Shown piece after piece: positions 48,401-60,109 of a stretch of DNA of 64,000 nucleotides (position 1 is the stretch's first letter; each line of letters begins with the position of its first letter). The stretch is from Populus alba (taxonomy: Eukaryota; Streptophyta; Magnoliopsida; Malpighiales; Salicaceae). The notes under the pieces were generated by a model. The model saw only the letters and a list, made by a program, of their open reading frames with translations. It was not told the origin of the DNA and made no database searches. Both the position numbers and the translations under genes were made by a program. The stretch covers positions 18,675,631 to 18,739,630 of the forward strand of contig NC_133294.1 of NCBI RefSeq assembly GCF_005239225.2, read 5' to 3'.

Positions 48401-49549
48401 CATAATTTTTTAAATATTTTCTAATTAATATTCAATGAGAAATAAATATATATATTTTTATTTGACTATTATAGATTTTTATATAATTTTCTTAGATTTA
48501 TTATTTTTATATTTTTTTTTCATAAATGTGGGTAAATATGATTGTTTCATGCTTTTTTTTCATTGAAATTTTCTTTCACGATGATAATAAGTTTTTTATT
48601 CCACAAAATAATACTTCTAATTTTTATTTTTTTTGTTAATAGAAAAGAAATACATGAATAATGAATAAGGGAATGGAGTTTCGGATTAAAAAGATACGTT
48701 GCTTCCTCTTTAATTCAAATCATTAGAATTGCTACAGATTTTTTTTTTATGTCATTACTTTTTTTATTCAATAAGCCATGTTGTCTAATAAAAAAAACCC
48801 ATGTTATTGTCAAACATTAAAAAAAAAAAAGTCACATTCATAAGAAAAAGTAATGTTGATAAAAAAATGTTTTTTTCTTTATAATTTTAGTATTTTTTTT
48901 ATTATACATGTAATAAAAGGAAATGGAGTTTTCATGTAGAAATGACATAATTGTAAATTTCACCAATTTTGCTTGTTGTAGTATTTTGTAGCGATGATAA
49001 AATCATAATTTTTAATTTTTTTTAGAAAACAAGGTTTTTTTATATTTATACTTGTATTTTTATTATTTTACACTTGACATATTTATTACTATTTCTTTCT
49101 TATCTTTATTTTTTGTAATATGTTTTTAGTTTTTTCTTTTTTTCTTTATATTTTGTTTAAATATTATTTCTTATTTTTTACACTTTGAATATTTATCACT
49201 CTACACTTGGCCTATTTATACTATTTTTTTGTTCTTATCTTTATTCTTTTGTAATGTCTTTTAAATTTATTTTTTCGTTACACTTTTTTTGAAAAAATAT
49301 TAAACAAAGACAAAGAAAATGATGTTTCATTGTAGCAATTACAACATTGTTCCATTCTTCGACTACATTACAAATTAGCTTGAGATCTTACATGTTTTTA
49401 TTAATGCATATAATTTTTATTATATTTTATTATATGTTAGCATCAACTTTTTTAACTCACAATTATATTTTTATTATAAGTTAACTTGTCAAATATGTGG
49501 TCTATATCATAAGACTTGAATAACCTTTTTAAAAGTATATTGAAAACTA
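45430..49549. other. RING1 3' flank and long AT-rich spacer
   Basis: The first few hundred bases are the likely RING1 3'UTR. The remainder has no convincing ORF, RNA gene or element termini. It shows long A and T runs (for example 46217-46239) and phrases common in decayed plant repeats. The ORF at 45955-46137 is not supported by any motif. Confidence 0.4.
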
Positions 49550-50235
49550 CTATGAAGCGCAATCACTAATAAACCCAATTATATAGGATGAAATTGAAAT
49601 TCAAAAATCAATTAAAAACAAACACTAAAAAGTAACTCAATTTAACCTTAGTTAACCCGCCAAGCACGTAAATAAAGTCATGAGATAGGGGATAGACTCA
49701 TAGAAAGAAAATAAAAAAAATCACAAAGTCTAATTCCAAATGAATCCAATGTTAAAAGCTGAAATTAAAAAGAAGAAAAAATTCAATTATGAAAAGGAGA
49801 AAAAAAACTCGAATTAATCAAGTTAACGCATCAAACTTCTGATTTAGATCATTAGATTAAGATAACCTCATAAAAAGTAAATTAAAAAAAATATAAAGTT
49901 TAATTCCTAATCAACACAATATTGAATGATGGAACTGAGCGAAAAAAAAAATCAATTAGAAAAAGGAAAAAATAACTCAAGTCAGCCAAGTTAATTTGTC
50001 AAACTTTTAGTCGAGGCCATAAGATTGGAATAATCTCATAAAAGGTAAATTAAAAAAAAAATCATGCAATCTAATTTCTACTCAACTCTACGTTAAAGGG
50101 TGAAATTAAGGGGAAAAGAGTAAATTATAAATACAAGAAAAAAAAATTGAGTCAATCAAATTAGAATGTTAAACTTTTAATCTAGATTGTGAAACTGAGA
50201 TAACCTCATAAAAAGTCTAATCCCTACTCAACCCA
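49550..50235 (+). repeat. Forward array of about 168-bp degenerate units
   Basis: Anchors GATAACCTCATAAAAAGTAA (and variants) lie at about 49692, 49862, 50029 and 50199, so the spacing is close to 168 bp. Each unit also carries 'CTCAATTTAACC..GTTAACCCG' and 'CCAATGTTGAATGATGAAATT' words, the same family as 21960-22440. Confidence 0.78.
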
Positions 50236-53030
50236 ATGTTGAATTGGTTTTTTCTTTTTAATTTCACCCTTTAATATTAAAAAAATTATTTTTATTTTTT
50301 ATTTCAATTTTGATCCTTATTTTTTTGGTTTTTTTTTTGTCTTTTTGTTCATTTAATTTTTCTTTTCAATTTCATCCTTTAATCAAAAATAAAATTTATT
50401 TAATATTTCAATTTTGATCATCATTCTTTTAACTAATATTTTTTCTATTTTGGATTCTTTTATGTAATTGATATTCTTTTTTCAAGTTAATCCTTCAATA
50501 TTTAATTGGTTGAAAATTATGATTCATGCTTTTTCTAGATAGAGTGTTTTCATTCTAATGTCTCAAGTAATGAGTTTGAAAAGTTAACGTAGGTTGACAT
50601 CGTTTTTTTACTTATTTTCTTTTCAGCTTTGTGATTTTTAACATTCTATTTTCTACTAGATTATCCTAATCTTATAATCTAGATTGCAGGTTAAACCGAG
50701 TTAGCTAGCTCCATTTTTTTTAAGTTACAGGTTTATCATGCTAACTTGAATTGACTTGAAAAGAATTTTTTTGTTCTTTGTTTTTATCCAATTTTGTCGT
50801 TTCATATTAACAAGCTAAGAATTGAGCTACATTATTTATCCCTCATTTATATAAAAAGCAAGTTATTGTTATCACTTTTCTACAAAAAGAGTTGGTTCAT
50901 TTGTTCTTATTAACTATTTTTCTATCATTTAATTTGGCCTTGGTTGGTCTATGGATCGAGTAGTATTTTTTTTATAACAAAAAAAAAAAAAAACATATTT
51001 ACACTACCCAAACATTATTTTTTACACGAAAGAACTACTCATGATATCGCACGGGTACATGGCTAGTATTATCTATAGAACCTAGAAATAACTGCAATGT
51101 CCATATTCGACATTTTTTATTTCTTTTATCTACTTCCAAGCGTGATTTAACTATCATCGCATTTATTGACAAAGTTCAAAGAGGATTAAAAAAAGGAAAA
51201 TGAAGGGTACGTGGAGGTAAATAAAAAAGGAACTTGACAAAGAAAGAAAACAGACAAGGAAGAAGAATAGTAAAGAGGGGCTCGCAAAATTATATATATA
51301 TATATATATAAACTAAGAATGGTTTGTAAAACACTTTGGTGTATGAATAATTGTATTATGGATTGTTACAGTATAATAATATTTTTTTCCCTTCACGGTG
51401 CAAACCAAGGGAGAGCAAGTTAGGGGAGCAAAATGATATTTTCATGAGGTTGAATTAGCATTAACAAATTGAATGGGAATCTTCATATTTTTGTTGCACA
51501 ATTAAATCACTAATTTACCCTTAAAATTAAAAATAAATGCTTGGTTTATAAAGGCTTCTTGGTATTTTTTTTTTCAAAACAATTAAAAAACTAAATTACC
51601 ATTAAATGCAAAAATTCATAAACTTACTGTAGGGGCTTTTTTGTATTTTTATCATGGGTTTTTTTTTTTTTTGTTATGCTCAATTTGAATGAGGAGTAAC
51701 TCAATCTTTTAACAAATGAAAAATAAAAAATGATTGATGTGTGCAATAACATCCAACATTAAAAAATGATCAATTACCATGTCTTCTAAAGTATTTAGTG
51801 GCAACACAACTGACAAAGTGGCGCATGTAATGAGATTTACAATGATTCACGAACGATGGACTTTATTTCTCCTCTCCTCTCATTTCTCCCTATGGACCTC
51901 GGGATTAGCACTAGACTTTTCAAAACTCAATTGTGTCCTCTTGTTTATATTTAATTCAATTTTGATCCTCACTAATTTGATTGGTATTTGTGTTGATTTT
52001 AATGCATTTAATTTTTATTTTATTTCATTTATTTTTTTATTTAATTTGATCCTCATTCTTTTGATTGATATTTTTTTTATTTTTTTTTTCAATTTTTTCC
52101 CTCAACAATTATTTTTTTGTATCTAATTTTAATTTTCATTCTTTTTATTGCTATTTGTTTTGTTTTTTAGTTCCTTATGAATAAGAATTTTGCTTCCTTA
52201 TTTTTTGTGTTTGTCTTCTATAGGGTAATCTCAATTTCATGATTCGAGTAACTAGTTTCAAATACCAACCAAGTTTAAGTTCTTTTTTTTAGGTTCTTTT
52301 TTAAAAATTATTTTTTTTTAATTTCTTCATTTAATATTTAATTATTAGCCATTGAGCTTTGTGATTTGTTTTGTTTTTGTTTTTTTTTTTTTTTGTGGAG
52401 TTATCTTAATTTCATATACTAGATAGCGGGTTAGTCGAGTTATTACTCATTTTTTTTCTTGATGTTTTTTGTATGAAATTGATTTTTTTTTACTTTCATC
52501 ATTTTACATTAAATTGTTAACCCTTGAGCTTTGTAATTTTTTCACTTTCCTTTCTGTAGAGTTATCTTAGGTGCGAGTTAATCAAGTTGACCTAAATTGA
52601 TCTAGATTTTTTTTTAGTGTTTCTTTTATTAATTTTTTTTTCTATCTTTTTTTTAAAAAATTAATTTTTTAATCTCAATCTCATATCTCACGTGACAAGT
52701 TGGTTGAATTCATTTATTTCAGACATCTGCCCAATCACGATTTATTTTCAACAAATAGCTCATTTACTTATATATCATATTTACATTTATATCAGCCCTT
52801 TCTTTTCTGTTTGAAGAAAGTTACAAGTTATAATCCGAGTTAACTTAATTTTTTTTTCAATATTTTTTAATTTCATCATTTAACATTAGATTATTGAACC
52901 TTGAGTTTTATGATTTTTTTTGCTTTTTATTTTCAACAAGGTTATCTCGAACTCATATTCTGAATTACATGTATGTCAAGTTATTTTAAGTTAACTCAGG
53001 TTATACATTTATTTTTTATATTAGAAAGAA
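50236..53030 (-). repeat. Inverted, degenerate array of the same unit
   Basis: Reverse-orientation anchors (RGTTATCTYAATTTCATATYCTAGATT-like) lie at about 50664, 52224, 52400, 52561 and 52941. They are separated by T-rich 'TTCAATTTTGATCCTCATTCTTTTGATTGATATT' blocks. The polarity flips near 50235 relative to the neighbouring forward array, giving a large imperfect palindrome. The ORF at 51779-52126 falls inside and is T-rich translation only. Confidence 0.65.
51291..51310. repeat. (TA)n microsatellite
   Basis: Ten TA units, visible directly. Confidence 0.95.
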
Positions 53031-53039
53031 TTTAATTTA

Positions 53040-54320
53040 ATTCATAATATAGCATGGACCACTTATCCGAGTAATAACTATTAATGATCCGGCTAAAAGG
53101 TTGGGTGATTGCTTCACAAGTGTATCCTTGCTTCTTCTTTTTTAGGATAAGAGTAATTGTATTATAAAAAAAAAATTGTATAGAGTACGAGTAGCATACC
53201 CCAAAAAGCATAAAAGCTTGCTACTCTAGTCTATCTTATCAAAATTAACAAGGAAAAGAAACGAAAAAGTCAAAGAAATACAAAAACAGACTATGAAGAC
53301 ATACAGCATATGATTGTATCGACTCTCCTTTGCCTTCATCTTAGCATGACAGAAATATAATCTCATGTCTATGGTTCTTACTCATTTCCCCCCCATATGG
53401 ATGAATAATGATATCACGTCTCTTAAAACAAAACTGAGCAGCTCTTGATTAAAAACACGGTTATTTTTAAAAATATTTTTTATTAGAAAATATATTAAAA
53501 TATTTTTTTAAATAAAAAAATTTATTTTAACATCAGCACTGCACTTCAAATCAGCACTTCAAATGATCTAGCAGGAGGCCTCTGCTAATTATCATTACAC
53601 TAAACGCATTTCAGTTGAATACAAATGACAGGCATTACGCCATGTTCCCATTGGGTAGACAAGCAGGTGCTGCTTCGCAACCACCGTCAAGACTTCACTT
53701 AACCCTAATCTATGGAGATTTAACGAACTTTTATCCGTCAATGTAATTTTATTTTTTAAATCTCTTCTGAATCTAAGACGCGGTAGAAGTCCAAAATGAT
53801 GTGTATTTGTAGCTCTGTACAAGGAGGCAAGACCTACTTTGGAACGTCCATCAACACAAAAAATCACATCACTAACATTTTGCCTTGTACGCTCATCAAT
53901 AATAACGATAGCTGTAACCAGTACGAACTATACCCTCAGGCCTCAAACCCAGTTTTTTAGATCTAAAAACAGTAGACAACAAGGTTAATTTGTTTTACTA
54001 TACCTTTGCTTCATTGATATGTCCACCATGCAGCAGCCGCTCCTTTTAAGCTGCCTGTATCTACTCGTCCTTTCAAGGCCGTCGTTGTAAAGCAGACCCC
54101 AACGATACGTAGGAGGTGAATCTAAAATGAAGTAAAACCCTATGGAGGCTTGGAAGCATCAACAAGATTTATGAACTTGTGACTGCATGTATCTTAATAA
54201 AAAAAAAAAACAATATAATCAATAATCAGAATCTACAAGCACATAAGAAATGTTAAGCGGGAAAAAAACAAGGGAATACAAACAGAAAGAACAAAAGTCT
54301 AGTTCCATCTATCTATCCTA
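53040..54320. other. Spacer with an unrecognised minus-strand ORF
   Basis: The minus-strand ORF at 53595-53867 (90 aa, with VGLASLYRATNTHHFGLLPR) and the nearby stretch to about 54120 have a less AT-biased composition than the flanks. This hints at decayed coding sequence. No family was recognised and no splice model could be built. A MITE-like AT unit sits at about 53460-53540. Confidence 0.3.
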
Positions 54321-54322
54321 CT

Positions 54323-54905
54323 ATGTCAGTGCATACAAAGCCGAAGTCCATGAAACTAAATTTCCACCAAAAAATAATGGCAACCCATCAGCAAAATAAA
54401 CTTTCTATTGATGTTTCTGCAGAGCATTCATCTGAATCACTCAGCTTTTCTACTCTCCTATCTGCTAAAGATCTGGAATCAAAGTCCCCTCATACTAACA
54501 GTGTTAACAAAGTTAGAGAGCATGACCAAGGATTTCTCGGTCGCACTGCACCAGTATTGGCTTCTCATGGTTCAAACAAGAATCATCCATCTGATATGTC
54601 AATCTCCAATACAAAGCTACAGCTACAATCCTTTTTATATCAATCAGAGCAGACTACGGTGACCCGTAACCCCAGCTCCAAAAAAGCAACTCATGGCAAT
54701 TACAAAGAGATCGAGTGATAAAAGCACTGATGGTTCAGATAAACCAACTTGTAAAGAGAAAAAAGAAACAAAAAAGGAGCGTGCTGCTTCAAGTTCATCA
54801 TTTTTCCAGGAAATATTTCAACCATTTGTCTCACCATGCAGGGAATGCCATGCTCACAAGCCCACTGTTAAAAGCATGCCAGCAGAACCTATCAAGTTAC
54901 GCTAA
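54323..54905 (+). pseudogene. Relic of a coding region in two frames, unknown family
   Basis: One frame (54323-54718) reads a Ser/Lys-rich protein with SFSTLLSAKDLESKSPH, FLGRTAPVLASHGSNKNH and SSKKATHGNYKEIE. A second, overlapping frame (54693-54905) continues in the same style with KRSSDKSTDGSDKPTCKEKK, SSSSFFQEIFQPFVSPCREC and PAEPIKLR, then stops. Both parts look compositionally like one low-complexity basic protein broken by a frameshift near 54700. A splice or a sequencing indel could also explain it. I do not recognise the family and propose no function. No introns, promoter or partner exons were found. Confidence 0.5.
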
Positions 54906-55400
54906 CTTGAGGCTCTACTTCTCGATTTTTTCAAAGCAAAATTTCCTAATCATTCATTCATCACTTGAGATAAGGAGTTAAGATGTGCTCCAATTCAATG
55001 AGCTACTATAGTGTGGTTCTTCAAAGTTATCTCACGTTTTTGTCAAAATCAGTTCAGGCATTACAGTAATTGAATAAGACTCCAAAAATTGTTTTTTTTT
55101 TTCGACTCATGTTGTTTTGAGCAATGCTACAACCCACCCCAGGTATAAAGACTACCGTATGTCTTGTATCCTAGGGTCACACTTCCTTATGATATGGACC
55201 AGTTTTACCTTAATCTCTATGTTTTAGCCTTCCTTCCTTTTTTTTTTTTTATATATAGATGTCCAACTCTAGTCAACAACTATTGTATCTTATCATCTAC
55301 TGTCTGAATGAGCAGTGCATGGATTTCAGATTAATTTACATGTGGTGAGTCATTGAAGGAAATGAAAATGGAATAGTACTAAAACCATCATTAGTAACAA

Positions 55401-55508
55401 TGAGCTTGTAGCTCAGTGGTTCTCTTGCAAAGCAAGAGGTGTCTGGTCCTAACATCAAGTCCCGCCTTTATCAATCCATTACTAATATCTCAAAAAAAAA
55501 AAAAAAAA
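55401..55508 (+). mobile_element. tRNA-headed SINE-like unit with A-tail
   Basis: GAGCTTGTAGCTCAGTGGTT at 55401 is a good RNA polymerase III A box in tRNA context. A CTTGCAAAGCAAG hairpin follows, then a weak B-box-like GGTCCTAACATCAAGTCCC. The unit ends in about 16 A (55493-55508). The cloverleaf is incomplete, so a functional tRNA gene is unlikely. Target-site repeats are not clear. Confidence 0.55.
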
Positions 55509-56202
55509 TTCATTGATAATGGGAAATGATGGGTGCAAGGAATCAGGCAATCAAACATGTCCATTTCTCCAATAATTATAATTAGGATTACTAAGCACAC
55601 TAGTGGAATCATGTTTCCCTTCTCCGAATACTTCCATATACTTCTTTCTACAAGCAATAAGGTCTCTTTCCACAAACTCCACGTGAAAGAAAAATCACCA
55701 TTTTTGGGTCGCCATTAATCCTTGTGTATTTCTCATGGTACATGGCATTGCATGAACGCATTCCCCTATCATTGCCTCTCTCCACCACTGTATCATAGAC
55801 AGATAAAAACAGGTGCGCCAAAACAATTTGAACCACCAGGAAATCAAACTTAAGAGTCACCTATGAAAATAAATGTAGATCAATAGTTGTCGCCTTTATC
55901 TCTGTTCTCCAACTGAAATGAACCAAACTTGTCTAGTCCCATATAAATGCGTGTGATCACATAAATTAGGATTTATAGTCAAATCGAGCAGGTTTAGCTA
56001 GCCATGTCTCATTCTGTCATGTTTTTAGGATTTTGGTCTAACCCGTAGATTTGGTTTCTTAATTATTATCATTTGAACGACACAAATATCAGCGCTGTGT
56101 AGCTCAAACAAGCAATGATAACTGTGAAAAATCTTTAGCAAAATCAGGAAAGACCAGTTATGCACACGGGAGTCCACTATAAACTTTTTTAAACAGAAGC
56201 AC

Positions 56203-56280
56203 GTCATAAGCAAAATAAGATTAAATTACCCCGCTGCATAAGTCATAAGCAAAATAAGATTAAAGTACCTCGCTGCATAA
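56203..56280. repeat. 39-bp tandem duplication
   Basis: GTCATAAGCAAAATAAGATT followed by a CGCTGCATAA end is present twice in a row, differing at two or three positions. Confidence 0.93.
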
Positions 56281-57429
56281 GCATCTCCTTATACGACTTT
56301 GATAGCATTGAAGAAAAGCAAGATGCACATATCATCCACAAAGACAGGAATCTGAAAGGCACAAGTAGAAATTATGACACCAGAATTTATAAATGAAAAT
56401 GAATTTAAAAAGAAAAAAAAGAAGAAGAAGAAAGAAAGACCTTAACGTCGAAGGCAGTAAAAACATATCAAGAGAGCTGTTCCAGAGGCTAAAAGTTGAA
56501 AATGACCCTGAATCTTAGAAATCTACTCTGTCAAAGACCATAAAGCTGAAAATTACAACACCTAAACAGCCAAAATAAGGGTTCTCTTCCGCTTATAAGA
56601 AGCCAGTTAAAAAATATTTGGAATCTCGTTTGAGAAATTGGCGCCTTACTTTGGAAGGGCAATTTAAAGACATTCCTTGCAAATAATTTCACATGGTTAC
56701 AAAACCAAGACTTCTTCTATCATTGCACCAGGCATTGGCAAAGTAGAAGAAAATCAGATAAGAATGTTGCATTTCAAACAAAGATACCAGTGAAAGAATA
56801 ACAATGAGTATCCATTATTCAAGGAAGCCCGATATAGGCTAAACTTGAATGAAAAAGAAACTTGGCAACAGAGAAAGGTTGCAGTGACTGCTGGCTTAGC
56901 TCTCAGGAACCAAACGAAATTAACATTAACATGAAGAATTGTGCAATTTTTCTTGTTTCTATTATAACATTGTGTATTTTTTTACATCATGCCACATTAT
57001 TAAAGAACTAGTTCAATCTAATAACTTAAACCATTAAGTGAATATCTAAAATATAAATTATATTATACTCTAACACACTCTCTCATATAAGATTCAAACT
57101 CATTCACTAAAACTCTGATATTATATAAAAAAACACCACCTTAATCCAAAATCTTAAGCTATTAAGTTAGGTCCTAAAAATAGTTTTATATTACTCTTTA
57201 ATACACACAATCCCAAACTAAATGTATGTATGGTTTCATTTTCTTCCAAATATATGAGCTAGGAGGAAAAGAGTACTCCATAAAGAAAAATATCTTACAA
57301 AATTCACAACATTCCGCCTGAATCTCAGTTTTAACTACTGCTAAATAAGCCTCATACAAACTGTCATGGTTTTTTGAATAACCAGATGTGTCGGAAACTG
57401 TACAGAAAGAAGCCATATAGCCTGGCATC

Positions 57430-59926
57430 TTAAGATTTTCCATACTTAGAAATGTATCCCTGCAAATGAAACAGGCAACCATTAAGTGGCAGGCATGAAA
57501 AACTTACAAAATCCATATCTATCCCATCCTACATCTGATCTCTCAAATCAAAACACTCACCTCAACAAGCTTTGCCATTTTTGGCTGAGATGAAGAAAGA
57601 TATTGCTTAATTGACTCAACAGTAGCTGGAATTTGATGAGGTTGCAAGGTGCTAAGAACCTTCTCAACTGTCTTTTTAACTATTGTGTTATGTGCATCCT
57701 TGCTGAGATGACCCTCACGCCAAGTTGGTTTCAACAAATCCTTAACAAAATCAATAAGAGCAGCACGAAAATGTCGCAGCACTTTTGATTCTTTTTGCAT
57801 ATCCCCACCTATCTTTTGATCAACCTCCATGTCATTGCTTTCTCTAACACTATCTGCCTTTAAGTCCTTTTTGTGTCTTGACCCATCTATTTGGGGTCTA
57901 GCATCACGATCATTTTTGTTTGTAACTCGATTAACTTTGTCATAACCAATACCCGAGGCACTTTCTTCCTTGAGTGCACTCCCATTTTCACCATCAGCTG
58001 TACCAGCTCCTCCTGTCACTGTTGCAGTGGTAAATGAATCTTTTCCAGGTGTACTGCAATTTTTGTCCGACAGACTTCCGTGGGGTTTATCATGAGAAGA
58101 TATGGTACTTTTGTCACCATTAAATTCAGTGCCAAAGTTTCGATTTGATAAGGAATCACCATATATTGGTTGCTGCGATGTATTTGAGATGGATGCTCCT
58201 AGACTAAAGAAAGAGAATTTGAAGGATTTGTCTCCTACATTGGGCAAGACAAAGCTATCTCGAAGAGGATCATACTTGCTCCCAGCAGATGATATCATTT
58301 CAGGAGTGATGAAAAAGGAAGGGCGAAAAGGTACAGATGGCTCCCAGTCATTTGAAGAAATTTTTGTTTTATGCTCTGCATGACGCAATTGATCCCCAGG
58401 TACACTAGCTAGAGACAAACTTTCTGGCTCAGAACCAGAGAAAGCAGAAGCACTTCGCAGTAATGAAGATGATCTAGAAGCGCGATCACTATCGAGCAGC
58501 TTTTGAGAACCAAGCAGGCTTGTATCAAAAGAGGAATTAAAAGAAAATGATGATCCTGTACAGATTTGAGGCATGGTGAGATGAGAACAAAACACTGCTT
58601 AATAAAAAGAACCAAAGCTTGAATCATGCACATTCTAATGGAAAACCGAGTCGTGCAAAGAAAGTTAACTCAAGGAAGTAAGCTGTTAAGGATAGCTACC
58701 TCTGTTAATTAGAGAAGTGTAACTACCATAATCAGTCGCAGGCCAATGTTGTCTAAAATTCTCTATTCCTACATCCTTAAATGAGGAAGAAAAGCCAGGA
58801 TCGCCTTTGGAGGAAGAAAATTGCCTGGCATTGAGAGGAATGCCCACTCTTTGTCGAAGTGACAACTTGTGCTTATCATCCAACTGATGCAACCTTTCGT
58901 TTTCTTTGTGTTCTAGTGGTGGGAGTCTTTCTGAAGAGAAATGAGAAGAAAATGTAGCTTCTTTTCCTGTTGAAGCAGCAACTGGGTCAGGAAAATGAGG
59001 AAACTTTGGTGTCTCCAAAATGTTTCTCACACCTGATACAGGGGAAGGAACATATCAGATATTCAGAACATCTTGATAGGGAAGGTTCTTCAAAATCCAT
59101 ATTACAAGAATGTTAAATACCTTCATCAAACTGGTGTTCTCGGGTTGCAACCTCATCTAGCCCTGACTGTTGGCTTGTGTTATCTGCTTTGTTGGTTGTA
59201 TGAAGGAACCTACATGAACTCCCTCTAATGCACCACCCTTTGGCAAAAAAGTCACAGATTACCGCTGCGCGTTTGTTTCCATCCCTAAGCTCAGTAGAAG
59301 GGGATAAACTTCTTGCCCTTGTCCCAGAAGCCACCAATCTGGAAAACCTAATTGATTTGTAAGAAGTATGAATACCACGAGAAAAGGAGATATTACTCAG
59401 GGAAAACCCAAAGTAGAACATTCTAGGATAATTAAAGTTCAAGAAAAGACTAAGTCAGCATCACCACACCTCGATTCTGTTTGCTCTTTGCTATCCTGTG
59501 ACTTCATGTCCACTGGTTTAAGTTCCTCCTTGGAATCCAGGACGACATTAGCCTCCTGACCCAAGCAGTTTCTCTTAGATAAGACAACATCCACCTCTAA
59601 GCCTGTGATAACAAATGGCTCAGTGGTCTCAACAGCTATAGCTTCGCTACTATTACTTAAATGAGTCTTGCTATTGCCAAAGGCATCTGTTTTATCAATT
59701 GCATGTTCCAAAGTTCCATTTTTTCGAGCAATAACCAAATGTTTACTCAATTTGGGGAACCCTGAATCTAAATAATTCACACATGACTTCTCCTTCTGCA
59801 ATGTCAGTGGTCCATCCAAAGGGCCAGAACATTTGAAATTACTGACACTATCTTCCCTCAGTTCAGACATCTCATGTGTAGAATGTGATCCCATTTGCCT
59901 GTCAGACTCCAGATGCTGTCTATTAT
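57430..59926 (-). CDS. FES1: CCCH zinc-finger protein, FRIGIDA-ESSENTIAL 1 type (main coding part)
   Basis: Five supported exons: 59470-59926, 59121-59338, 58700-59032, 57561-58555 and 57430-57459, all GT-AG with matching phases; the stop is at 57430-57432. They encode about 677 aa plus a split first codon. One CCCH finger is visible: C-x7-C-x5-C-x3-H in ICDFFAKGWCIRGSSCRFLH. The C-terminal domain LIDFVKDLLKPTWREGHLSK...KLVEGYISKYGKS is the conserved tail of FES1-like proteins. The middle is Ser-rich and disordered. In Arabidopsis, FES1 works with FRIGIDA to activate FLC and delay flowering; a poplar role is inferred. The gene is longer than Arabidopsis FES1 (about 587 aa). The exon at 59926 opens mid-codon, so a further 5' exon must exist. 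Order relative to SPL3 and BAC1 agrees with the Arabidopsis locus. Confidence 0.88.
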
Positions 59927-60096
59927 CTACATGGAAGAAGAGCTAAATAAAGAGTAATGCAAAGCTATCAACTTCTTAAGACAGATGTTTTCATAATAGA
60001 TCAGGTCCTAAAAGATTTGTTTTTTGGAGATTTAAGTTAAAGGAAACTCCATGTAGGATCACTTATCCGACTAATTACTGAGTCAAAGCCAAGAAC
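59927..60096. other. Intron-like interval of the CCCH gene
   Basis: Bounded by a good acceptor (ATGTAG at 59927-59932, minus strand) and a weaker GTTCTT donor at 60091-60096. No other content. Confidence 0.4.
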
Positions 60097-60109
60097 CTGC
60101 ATGGTTGCT
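60097..60109 (-). other. Candidate 13-nt micro-exon of the CCCH gene
   Basis: AGCAACCATGCAG sits between a pyrimidine-bearing acceptor ending CAACAG and a GTTCTT donor. It adds four codons plus one base, exactly the phase needed to join a phase-0 upstream exon to the exon at 59926. A longer exon with the same 3' end (up to about 60169) is equally in phase. This is inference from phase and splice signals only. Confidence 0.35.

Larger units (their letters stand above)
54906..57429. other. Spacer between the relic and the CCCH gene
   Basis: Contains the SINE-like unit at 55401-55508 and a 39-bp tandem repeat at 56203-56280. The part approaching 57429 is presumably the 3'UTR and downstream flank of the CCCH gene. 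The remaining ORFs are short and unsupported. Confidence 0.4.

Noticed and set aside
51779..52126. 115-aa hydrophobic ORF as a membrane protein
   Set aside because: It lies in the T-rich inverted repeat array. Hydrophobicity follows from TTT/TTA/ATT codons, and no conserved motif is present.
55401..55475. A functional tRNA gene
   Set aside because: The A box is good, but the T arm and B box do not fit, the acceptor stem does not pair, and an A-tail follows. SINE-like is the better reading.
58102..58383. Plus-strand ORF within the CCCH gene
   Set aside because: Antisense shadow of the large CCCH exon at 57561-58555.
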